Source: Acheta domesticus (lineage: Eukaryota; Arthropoda; Insecta; Orthoptera; Gryllidae). From it: a stretch of DNA of 64,000 nucleotides. Numbering within the stretch: position 1 is the first letter of the stretch; each line of letters starts with the position of its first letter. Under the pieces are notes generated by a model. The model did not search any database. It saw nothing but the letters and a program-made list of their open reading frames with translations, and was not told the origin of the DNA. The stretch lies in contig JAHLJT010000631.1 in NCBI GenBank assembly GCA_031308135.1, positions 221,257,584 through 221,321,583 of the forward strand. Direction: 5' to 3'. Below, in pieces: positions 13,001 through 25,000 of this stretch. The translations under genes were made by a program, and so were the position numbers.

Positions 13001-16000
13001 TTTAGCCATGATTCAGTAATTATTATAATGTCTGGTTGTATAGTATTGAATTCCTGAAGAAATTGATCAAATTTTGGTATCAGTGACAATGTATTTGTGT
13101 ATAACATAACTGGTTTAATTATTGATGATCTTGTTGCTGCTGTTTGTCATTTCCCATCCTGTTAACGATCCTTGGTTTACCCCTGATATATCTGATGACG
13201 AAGTTAGGGTTTGAAGTTTGTTCAACTACAAGCTTCGCTCTAAGATTTTTCAGTTCCTCTCTTTGCATTGGAGTGAGGTCATTATTAGCTTTAATTCCAG
13301 CAGATAGTTTTTGACTGTTCCTCAAAATATCTTCGTCTATTTTGGCATCTCTAGTGACTACCTGCATAGGCTTGGGGTTGGAGGAAATGGTATTTATTTT
13401 TCCCAGTCTTGTGCGCATTATACAGTCCTTTGAATCCATTTCCAGGTTGCTAAGGATATCTTCTACATTTTTTCGATCTTCAGTTTGACGTTCCCCTGCA
13501 TCAGCCCTACTTGATTCACTCACTCTTCATTCATACACTCTCTCTCTCTCTCTCTCTCACTCACTCACTCACTTACTCACTCACTCACTCACTCACTCAC
13601 TTCACTCACTCAAACTCACTCACCTCACTCACTCACCTCACTCACTCACTCACTCACTCACCTCACTCACTCACCTCACTCACTCACCCCCCTTACTCAC
13701 CCCACTCACTCACCCCACTCACTCACCTCACTCACTCCACTCACTCGCCTCACTCACTCACCTCACTCACTCACCTCACTCACTCACCTCACTCACTCAC
13801 CTCACTCACTCACCTCACTCACTCACCTCACCTCACTCACTCAACTCCATAGAGGATTATATTTCTCTTACGTAGATCCCATTCTTCAATCTCTTCAAGA
13901 AGTATAAATTTGGATTCAGAATTTGCATTGGTTATTTTGAGATGTTTTAATGTCGTTGAGATTTCCTCAATTTTAGCTTCTATCTCAGTTCGTGAGGATT
14001 CCATTTTATTGCATCTTATTTCGAGATCTTTCTGTCCTGCTTTACAGCTGTTTATTTCGATTGTCAATTTACTAATCGAATCTTCCTTCTAATTTTTTGA
14101 CATCCTTTTTTATTATTTTCAGACCGTCCTTTTGATTGTTGGTCAGATCTACTTCTAGTTGAGATATTCTATCACTAGTTTGTTTGCCTCTTTTTAAATT
14201 GATTTTTCAACATTTGTCGAGACCAAACTTCATGCAGATGTCATGCCTAAAGTCATTCACAGTAGACAGCATTTGGGAGAGAATTGCTTCATTAGCCTAC
14301 TTGTGTCATTTTCAGTTTGGTATTTTTGTTCAACCTTGAATATTTTTCATTGAACTTTAGAGGTGTGTTTACTCCGTTTTGCTGTCGGCTGTCGGTGTTC
14401 TTGGCTGGTCCCAAAATTATCTGAGATACTAGATGTCCAGTTGCATATATGATGTCATTGATTTCAGTAATATCTAGATCCCTTGGGGTCTGTACCACCT
14501 CATTTAAGACAGAATTAGCTGTCTCTATCACTCTCTTATCTTTGGCATTTTCATATATTGTCCTCATCAGTGCATGAGATTCAAATGGAAGTTGACAAAC
14601 TCTTTCCATCTCTAAATGTCGAAGACGATTTCACATCATTTTCTAATTGCCAGATGAGCTGTCACCACTGACTTGTGTTTCATTGGAAAGAGATGAACCT
14701 TCAACGGGATCATCGTTTTCAAGTTCTACATGTTCGTCATGTGGGTACTTCAAGTGAAGAATATATTCTGCATTTCTTTGAATGTCAGCAAGTTGTTCTG
14801 CTGTGTATTTTCCACTGCTGAGTATGTGTCATCATTGACTGGCAAGCTTCTTTGAGTCTAGGGTAGGTGTTATATCTGGGTTCTGCTCTCTCCATACCTT
14901 GAACACTTCTACTTCTGAGCCCCCATTTTTCACTTTTGCATAGTAAAAGGGGCCCAGGGCCCAGCAACAGGTCCCTCCAATTCATCTATCCATCCAGTCG
15001 GCTTTACTGAACCCTACAGGATTTTCACTGACCGTTGAAGGTAGCCTCCTTCTCTGGCTAATGCAAGGTTCGGGCCTCCATTCTAATCAGTGGCCTGGTG
15101 TGCCAACCCAGTTTCTCTCTTATACTCCATAGGCCAACAACAGGAAGTCCAAAGGTTCATGTCCCTTCCCTTTCTACTTACTTCCCACTCTCAAAATGGA
15201 GTACTTCTTCGTCCAACCCCTCACCTTCAACCTGTTCAGCAAGGGAGGCCCTATCGATAGCTAGGGTACCACTGACGTAGCTCTCAGACTGGTGGGGGTA
15301 CTCGAGCTCTACCGCCAACTGCAAGGTCATGTACTCCCTAGGTGTTGTTGTTGTTGTTGTCATCATCATCATCATCGTAGTCGTCGTCGTTGTCATCGTA
15401 TTCTTGTCATCATCATTGTATTTGTCATCGTAGTTTGGTGGTTGTTGTGTGTAATCAAAGATATGTGTTGAGGAAATAAGACTGCTGGATTGTTGAAAGA
15501 ATATTTGTGAGAAGGTTGTGTAAAATAGTAGAAAGATGAATGTTGGAGGTTCTGTAGTGCCAAATGTAGGGAAATTTTGTATATAATTGTTTTTGTGAGA
15601 ACCCATTTCAAATATTTTTAATATTCATGTTGATTACTATTTTTACTATTAATGCTGTTTCCTACAAATTATTATAGAGTTGCCTTATCAAGTTGTGATT
15701 TTACTTCTGCAGAAACATCATTCTAAATTTTATTATTTTTTGTTTTTAATAGATTCTGCGACCTTGTTGCATTAGTATTGCTGGATCAACGCCTGGAGGA
15801 GAAGGATTACATTTGGATATTTGTTTGACTCCTGTACGACTTAGTGTGTCTCCAGGTGAAGTCTTCTTCTTTGCTTACTTCAAAAAATTGTTTTCAATTA
15901 CATTTGTGTTCTAGAATGTGTAGAATTTCTACAAAAATGTTGAAGTGAAAATTCAAAAAACAACACTCGTAAAAATTGTTAAATGTAAATTGTAAAATTA

Positions 16001-19000
16001 ATTACAACTGTAATGTTATTTTTCTATTTGACTAATTGTTTAATTTCTAGCAATCATTGAACTTTTAACTAATGTACAAAAGGGATTGGTTCTGCCAGAA
16101 CCACAGAAAACCCAGAAAATGGAGGAACGTACTGACTATTCAGACTTATGGCAACCTAAGCCATTTTCAGAGGAACAACATTGGTATTTTAAAACAGGTA
16201 CAGTAGTCATCTCGAGAAATATTAGCATTAATATTTATATTAATGAGGGCTTTAACTTGATATAACATTTTTTAAATGTAGATGAAGCTGAAGAAGCAAG
16301 TGAGAGCATTTTTCTAGAGGAACCTTTAAAGCCCACTGTACAAGGAGAACTTTGTATTGTATCTGTCTCATCAATTGTTATCACTGTGGAAGCTGGAGTT
16401 GGAAACCAAACGTTGCCAATGATTCTTATTGATATGAGTTTCAATGGAGCAGTAAACAATTGGAGCTCTCGTCTTTTTATTGACAGTTGTATGAGTTTGG
16501 AAATCAAATATTACAATAGTGCTCTAGCTTTGTGGGAACCTTTATTGGAACCAGTTGAAGTACAACAGGAAAATGGAATGGTTGCTCATGTTCCTTGGGA
16601 ACTGCGCCTTCAGGTAACAAAAAAATATGGAAAATAGAAGTTTGCGCAAAATAATAGTTCACCTTCCCGTTCAGAAGTAATTGCAATCCACTGTTAATCT
16701 CGTCCTGGTCAATAAATAGTCTTCCTCTATTTCTTTGAGGTGATTGAAAGATTTCTTTCTTACCTCTTCATATATTTAAGGTGTGTATTGCATTCTTCTC
16801 TCATCTAATTCATTTTTACTTTCCCATATACGTACATATATAGAGAGTAATATATGTAGTAAGAGGGAAAGTTATGTAATGCTGCGGAAAATTGATTTCG
16901 AAATTTCAATAGAAATACACATTTTGGGGACCCCTGATACCGAAAAAGTATTGTTGTTGTTGTTGTTGTTGTTCTTGTTCTTGTTTTTCTTTCTTTCTTT
17001 GTTTCTTTCTTTTTCTTTTTTTTCTTCCTTTCTTCAAAGTATCTGCCCATCTGTCCATCTGTGAACACTGCCAGTGCCCTAAACTATAAGTACAATTTCT
17101 TCCAAAATGGATATTCCCAGTTCGATCTGGCTTTACTTGAAGCACTGTGAGCTTGAGAAACTTTCTTCAAAATTTGGTGGTACTTTACACGAAGCACCCA
17201 AGACATTTTCAAAATTTTCTGTAAGCCTACTTGTTTGCAAACATCACTATTGCCTAAACCAGGGCTTTCTAACTGGTGGCCCAGGGGCTGCATGCGGACT
17301 GCCGGACCTTTTTGTGCGGCCTGTGACTGCTTTGAAAAATTTTATTATACCAACCAAATTCAATACAATTGCACAATTCATCTTATTTTTATTTAATGAT
17401 ATATTCATTTTCTCATTGTATGTACATTAATCATTAAGTATGTTGAATAAAAGTTGTATCTAATACATATTTATTTCAGTATAATATTGGTAGTTAGAGT
17501 AAAAACCATCTTGAAATACAGTGCGGCCCACGGCTTAACTAGAATTTGATATGTGGTCCAAACGTGGTCCTTCTAAGTTGGACAGTCCTGGCCTAAACCA
17601 TACATAGCATTTTTTCCAAAATGGATAATCCCCGGTCGATCTGCCTTGGCTCAAAGCACTGCAATTTTGAAAAACATTCTTTAAAATTTGGGGCTACTTT
17701 ACATGAAGTCCCTGGGACATTTTCAAAATTTTCTCACAAATGGCTCCAATTTCTTTCTTTAACTTTCTTGTAAGAATAGAGTGAAATGCATTTATAAGGG
17801 TGGCATAGGTCTGATTTTCACTGTTAACACTGAATTTTGAACAATTTGAAAATTGTGAAATTTTTTTGAAAATTTTAGTAGTTTTTGTGCAATATTGTGT
17901 GATTTGTGCCATATTAAGAAATAACAAAAACAAGATTTTCTCGAAAACAGCTCCAAATTTTTTCTTTAACCTTTTTGTAGGGATAGTGCTAAATGTTCTC
18001 TATGAGATGACACAAACACCATTTCATTCTATTTTTTTGTTTCGTCAAAAATTACAAAAATGTAATTGGTTGGACTTCTCTCTCACATTGTTAATATTTA
18101 CATTAGTGGTGATTAGTTTATATTATTGCATTTATGAGTACACAGGCTTCAAATGATGTATCAAGTTTCTCGAAAACTCAAAAGTTTTCTGTGAAAAGAG
18201 CTCAAAATTCCGTATTTTCAGAAATGCTTTAAATCATTTTCTCAAATATGGCTCCAATTTTTTTCTACTGTTCCAATGAAGAATGGTAATGACACTTTAA
18301 TATGACATAAATTCATTTTGGGACATGCTTTTGTATTTTCAGAAATTACAAAAAGTAATTTTTTTTTAATATCTCTGATGCCGTTAATACGCACATTGCA
18401 TGCAATTTGTAAACACTATTGCACTTGTGAGTCAAAGTGCTTCAAATGATTTCGAATTAAATTTTTCAAAATTTCAAAAATCAACTTCAAAGTTTGCATT
18501 TATAATAATTAGACATCGAATGCTTAGGCACTAAATAGTCGTCTTTTAGGCGCCTAAAAAGGCACTGAAAATGTCAAAAATAAGGAGAAAAAAAGGCAGT
18601 CATAAATTACATTCGCAATAAAATTAAAAATTATTTGTAAAACTCCATACATATTTACAACTCTTCTACTTTTTATTCTTAATAGTTTCCATTGCAATAT
18701 ATTACCAGTAACTTTTCAAGGATCGCAATTTTGAATCTGCAACGATTGAGAGAGACAAAATCAGTTTGAATACAGAGAAGGATTTCTGAACACCTACTGA
18801 TGTGTCTGGCATATATATTTTAGAAGTCCAACATTAGCAACACTGAAACCTTCTGGGAATTTACATTTATTTCCACTCAACAGATGTCCTTGGTGTATTG
18901 ACAATCGATCATTTTCTTAGAACATGGCTAGCATTTGTGAAATAAGGAAATGGAGAAAAATATGTTGATATACTTTCAGGAATTCTCTCAAATTTCAAAA

Positions 19001-22000
19001 TACAAATACGTGAATTGAAAGTTTCGTAATGAATGGTCAGATTGGACCATGGCTGATTTTCTGATATCTTAGCATTCTATATAAAAGTAATACAAACTAG
19101 TGGTGCTACAGAATGGCACAGACTTTCCCGTATTAGTTTTCTGTTTCCTTGGGTCTTCGCTAGCTATTCGGAATTGCCACATACTCTCTCTTGCCAGCTA
19201 TCATCTATCACCGCCAAAAGTACATTTTTTTTTGTCATTTTCTTAATTTTTCGGTTTCCTATTGGTAGAACGAAAATATTAATTTTAGAATATTAAAGAA
19301 CACAAAAACCTAGCCGTAAATGGCTAGGTTTTCAGCTCATTTTCACAGAAAATGTTTGAGTTTTCAAAATACTTTATTTGAAGTTATTTGAAGCACTTAC
19401 ACTCACAAATATAATAATCTTTACAAATTGCTGGTAATGTGCATATTAAAGATGTGACAGACCTTTCAAAAAAATTACAATTATATAATTTTTGAAAAAA
19501 CAAAAAAATAACTCAAAATAAACTTTATGTCATATTAAGGAGTGTAATTAGCATTATCCATTACAAAAGTTTCAAGAAAAAAATTGCAGCCATATATGAG
19601 AAAATGGCGTTCGAGCGTTTCTAAAAATGCGAAATTTTGACCTACTTTTCACGGAAAACAGTTGTGTTTTCGAGAAACTTTACTTGACATTATTTAAAGC
19701 ACATGTACTTGTAAATATAATAATGTGAAAAAATTGCCGCTAATGTGAATATTATCGACGAGAGAACCTTGTGAAAAAATTTACATTTTTGTAATTTTTG
19801 AAGAAAAACAACCTATAGAGCATTATGGCTTTTATGTCATCTGATAGAGTACATTTACCACTATCCCTACCAAAAGTTTAAAGAAAAAATTTGGAGCCGT
19901 TTTTGAGAAAATCTTGTTTTTGTAATTTTTTAAAATTGCACATATTGCACGGAATATTGTGCGAAAACTACCAACATTTTGAAAAACATTTACATGACCT
20001 TTATGAAAGAACTCCATATGCAGAACCAATTTTATCTGAAGAGAAAATCTCTATCTTCAATTTTGTAAGTGGAGAAAGACGCCGCAAAAAATTCAAACCT
20101 TCACAATTTTCGAAAATTGAGAGTAATCCGTGAAAATCAGACCAATGCCATGTTAATAAGTGTATTTTAGTCTATTCATACAAGAAATTTAAGGAAAAAA
20201 TTTGGAGCCGTTTTTGAGAAAATTTTGAAAATCCCTGGGGGGCTTCATATAAAGAACCTCCTAATTTTGAAGAATCTTTTTCAAAATCTCAAAGCTTTGA
20301 CTAGAACCAGATCGACCAGGGAATATCCATTTTGGAAGAAATCGTATGTATGGTTTAGGCGCTAGCAGTGTTCACAGACGGACAGACAGACAGACGGACG
20401 TTTTCCTTTCAATTGGTATCAAAGACTTAGAAAACAGGGTTTCTGGCTACATCATGTGTTAGGGGATTTTTTTTTCTTAATTTTGCAACTGGTTTTATCC
20501 ACTTTTTTGTTTTCACGGCCCGGCAATTAATTTTTTTCCGCCGAAAATTTGCCATTTTTTCACGCAGCATTACATAACTTTCCCCATACTACATATATCA
20601 CTCTGTGTATACGTACATATACGGGAAAGTAAAAAGGCAAAAACTTGCAATAATTCTTAAGAAAAGGCATTTATGCAAAAAAAGGCATTCATGCTAAAAT
20701 AAGCAAAAATAAGCATTATAAAACTTGGTCATATGTCATCATTGGTCATGATTCGTGCACATATATTATCAGCCTTTAAATAAGTTCGCTAGAAAAAAAT
20801 AGGTATATATCTCCGAGTGGTTTACATCTGGCGATGTTTCTCGGTTCCTCTTTTCCAGCCTTCTCTATCCATTACATCTTCGTCTGTCAAATTTCTTGTC
20901 ACCATCGCAGTCAGTATTCCTTGTTTCCATGGGGTTGATGGACTGCCCCTCCATCTTCTAAACGGTGGTATCCATTTATATACTTGTTTGGGCCACCTCT
21001 CTTCTGGCATTCTCAGCAGATGTCCGTACCATTGAAGCTGTTTTCGTTCCACAGTATCTATTATATCCTTTTTAATTTCCATTTTATCCTTTATTTCATC
21101 ATTTCGTATGTGGTGTAAACGAGATATTCTGCAACTTCGTCTCAGAAAGTCCATTTGAATCGTCAATAATCTCCTTCTGTTTTTTTGGGTTAGTTCCCAT
21201 ACTTCTGAGCCATATGTGACAATGCTCTCAATTATGGTACTGTATATATTTTTCTTCGTTTTCTTTGATAACTGGGAGTTCCACAGAATTGAATTTAGCA
21301 TATTTATGGCTCGTTTCCCTTGATTTATCTTATTATTAATATCTTTGTTGCTTGTGCCCTCTTTTGAAACTGTAAAGCCTAAATATTTAAAATCATCACA
21401 TAATTGTATTTTATCATTTCCAATACACAGATCTTTTCCATGTTCTCCTGTAACCATATACTTTGTTTTGGACACATTTATTTGCAATCCCCAGAGATCA
21501 AATTCTTGTTTTAATTTTCTAAACATATAGTTCATATCTTGCTCATCCTCAGCCATTATGACTAGATCATCTGCGAAGAGTAGAACAGTGTTGATTCGCG
21601 AATTTGCATTCCCATTACACTGCATTTCCTCCTCCATTCTCTCAAAGCTTCGGCAATGAACATGTTAAAAAGAGTTGGGGACATACAGCACCCCTGTCTC
21701 AATCCTTTAGAAATTATTATATCATCTGATACTTGTCCGTTTACTTTCACAACACCTTTACTCTCTTTGTACATTTTCTTAATGGTATTAAAATTACATT
21801 TTTGTTCTAAAATTTTAAAAAGTTTGCTAATGGGAATGCTGTCATATGCTTTTTGAAGGTCAACAAACAATAGATGAGAATCTCTTCCACAGGCTTTCTT
21901 TTTTTTTAAAATTTGTTTTAAAATAGGTATTTCCCTAAATATCTGATGTCCAATAATAATGCTTACATGCCATTTTCTTAAATATGGTTCCAAATGTTTC

Positions 22001-25000
22001 AATGAAAATTGCCATTTATGATGAGGTTTTACTGTTCTTTAATACTCTTAAAGTAATATTTTGGTTCTACTATTAGGAAAGTGAAAAATTGAGAAAATTT
22101 CAGAAAGATGTACTTTGGGTGGCGGTAGCTGGCAAAAGTGGTGGCAAGACCAAAATGCTAGCCCAGTCCAAAGAAATTAGAATACTAACTAGTACAGGAA
22201 AGTCTGTGCCATTCTGCAGTCCCACTAATTTGGATTTTTTTCAAGTCTGTGGGTAAATAAAAAAACCAAAGACACCTCTCACATCATCCAGTCTTCAAAA
22301 TATACACTTTTTTTTTCAATAAACATGTATATTTTTTTAAATGATTGGCAAAATGGAAAATCAAACGTTGAGTAAATTGAAAAGCCATATTAAATCAGGA
22401 CTCGGTGTTTTAATGGATTCAGCCACCTGTTTATTTGATTATTTGTCTCGTGTTTGTTCAAAATCTTGCAAGCGCAGTGGTAAATCTGAAACTAAGGACA
22501 CAAGTAGTATTTAAAAAAAAAAATGTCTTTCCTGAATGGAATGCTCTTGTTCAAATCACATGATGTCTAAGTATTCATAAATGTTTGATATCCTTTTGTA
22601 AGTTATTATGTAAGAAACAAATTATTATACACGAGTTAAGTATACACTACTTTTCTAAACATAAGCATATCATGGGATTTGTTTTCATATTGTCTAGATA
22701 TGTCTTGTCTGTTATGAAACTCAAGAAGTGTCTTTAGTTTTTTAAACATTTTCTCTGCCTTAAAGATGCACATGAACCCTCTTGAGGCCCCTCCAGTGAT
22801 GAGTCCCACTTCAGAATCAGAAGCAGAAGTGGAAGAACTTCATGTGCAACCTCCTTTGATGGCCATTGAAATCTCTTCAAAAGTGAGTTAATGATGATCA
22901 TTTGGGCATAAGAGAACATGACGGAGCAAATGATTAGGCGAACTAACCAAAAACTACATTCATTATTACAAACTACCTGGATATTAGAAAATATTCATTT
23001 AATATTAATGACTATTTCTTAATTGAGTATTGAAATACAAGGATTGTACAGATGTTTGTTGAGATTTATCTTGAACAATGTTGTTCTTAAAACCTGCATT
23101 TTGTCTTGAATGTTAGTAATTATGTATCATTACTATTTATATAAAAATTCATAGAGGTATTGTAGGGATGAAAACAAAACTCTCTTTTCTCTTGTTCTCA
23201 TAGGCTGTTTATACATAACAATAAACTTTCTGTATTTCTGTAGGAAAATCTGGAATTGACAGTTTCCAAAACATGTTTGGATGTTCTTGTCAATTTGGGG
23301 AAGTCTTTCCAGACTGCTCTTGCTGGATCTCTCATACGTGCGGAAGCTGTTGCTCCTTTCACAATAAAAAATGACACAGGACTTGCAATTGCTGTTATAA
23401 TAGAGAATTCTCCATTTAAGGTCCTCAGCAGGTATTTAAATTATTGTATATCATTTTATGTTCCAGTGAGTACTTACATGATATTCATAACAATTGTGAG
23501 TGAAGTTACTGTTTTTTGAGTTCTTGGATGAAAAGAAATTCATACAAAGACTAGATATAAAGTTTTCACATTATTTGTATGCATGTGATTTTTTTTGGTC
23601 TCGGTTTTGCTTTGTTTTTATCTGCAAATTTCAGATATTCTTACATAAATTAAATTGCTTTGGTTGTAAAACAGGTAAGACTTGTTTTCTAATGTACTGT
23701 ACAGGAACAATGTGGTAATATTTTTGATGTATAACTTCTTCAAAAATAAAATTTGAAGTGTACAATGTCATTACTTTCTAGTCTATTTCATTTTATTGAC
23801 ATTGCATAGTATTGAATTAATAGAATGATGCTTTCAAATATTATTTTTGATAAGTATTAAAAATAATTAATATCAGAAAATGTTTAATGTACTCGTAAGT
23901 GTGATTTTTTCATTTTCTTTGTGTTAATATATATTAAAAAAATTTAAAATGGAATAGGAAGGGAACTTAAGAAAACCATGAAAATCATTATATTTTCTTA
24001 TAATTGATTGATTTGCTCAGGCATGCACACATGCAAAAAATGTGTGTAGTACATCAATGAAACCTCTTAATGTTAGTTGTTTAGTTTCTTGAAAAGGTGT
24101 CCAAAATAAAGTTTGCCCAATATGTACAAAGTTATTATTTCAGCAATTAAAAAAAAAAAGAATTGAATCTCTCTGCAAGTTTTTGTAGCATTTTCAAAAG
24201 GATTCAACTATGATTTTTACTGAACTAAGAAATGGCTATCCTAATATACAGTGAAACCTGTCTTAAGTGGTCATTATTTGTTCCAGAAAAAATGGCTGTT
24301 AGTACAATTGTCCATTTAAAGCAGGTTTTGAGAATATGGGAAGCAAGCAAGTTTGCTCTTTGTAATGAAATTAAGGATGTTTTTCTTGTGAATTCCTTTT
24401 AATTACATGCAAACTACAAAAAGCCTTCTTGCATGTGTGTAACAAAGCAAAGAGATTTATAAAACAGGAATTAATAAAAGGCACAACACATGTTGTAATA
24501 AAAGGCACTTATATTTTTTGTTTCATTCTTAAAATGTACAATATTTCACAACTTTTTGTGTTGCTTCTTTCGGTACTATCTGTAAAATAAGATATATACA
24601 CTACGTCAAATGAAAGTGAAACGTAAAACCACGATTAACAAATACACATAAAAGCACAGTATAGCAAGATTTTTGAGGAAAAAAAAAGAGCTGGCAGTTA
24701 CCAGTATGAAAATAGCAACCCTAAAAGTAATTCAATAGGTCAGATATCAAACAATGACATTTAATATCTAGACACAAGGGATAATGCTAAACAGCAAATT
24801 ATGTAACAATTTGGATTCAAATAGCTATTTGATTTGATTTGATTTATTTAAGATGTGATCATATGCCTTGGTAAATATATTACTCTCTACCATTGAATTA
24901 ATAGTATTATTTATCTTAATGAAGTTGGAAACATTCGGACTTCATTACAATCTATTCATTACAACCTGTGTTGTGCCTTTTATCAATTCCTATTTTATAT

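Larger units (their letters stand above)
11577..14179 (-). mobile_element. CR1-like (APE-type) LINE nested inside the R4/Dong-like element
   Basis: Same orientation as its host. The host reading frame stops at KRGKQT near 14180 and resumes at [14 protein letters not shown] near 11576. The tgttt-type motif at both junctions may be a short target-site duplication. Inside are ORF1 pieces, an endonuclease and the RT C-terminus. Most of the RT is absent, so this copy is dead. Confidence 0.75.
10087..15345 (-). mobile_element. R4/Dong-like non-LTR retrotransposon, degenerate, split by a CR1-like LINE
   Basis: Minus-strand fragments occur in element order. N-terminal [23 protein letters not shown] at 14985, and [14 protein letters not shown] in 14609-14292. 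Reverse transcriptase end: [11 protein letters not shown] near 14230, continuing at 11576-11326 as [14 protein letters not shown] and [19 protein letters not shown]. Pre-finger region: [20 protein letters not shown] in 11080-10727. Restriction-like endonuclease: [12 protein letters not shown], a stop, then [11 protein letters not shown] and [13 protein letters not shown] in 10520-10171. The PD...D-type endonuclease at the C-terminus is characteristic of R2/R4-type elements. Trinucleotide microsatellites flank both ends. The RT catalytic core is missing. Confidence 0.75.
16815..20633. mobile_element. foldback-type element A with long inverted arms
   Basis: The first 72 bp (TTTACTTTCCCATATACG ... 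gttatgtaatgctgc) recur as the reverse complement at 20560-20633. Beyond the ends, both arms carry the same ordered blocks in opposite orientation. One example is 'ccaaaatggatattccc..tcgatctgg' (17105-17130) against its complement near 20315-20345. Others are the 'tttttgagaaaat...ttggagc' units and the 'aaagcac..gtacttgtaaat' units. There is no coding capacity for a transposase. The arms are internally repetitive, as in Foldback elements. Confidence 0.7.

Noticed and set aside
20822..22002. Intact retrotransposon gene
   Set aside because: The reverse transcriptase frame is broken near 21600 and the endonuclease half is missing, so it is recorded as a fragment.
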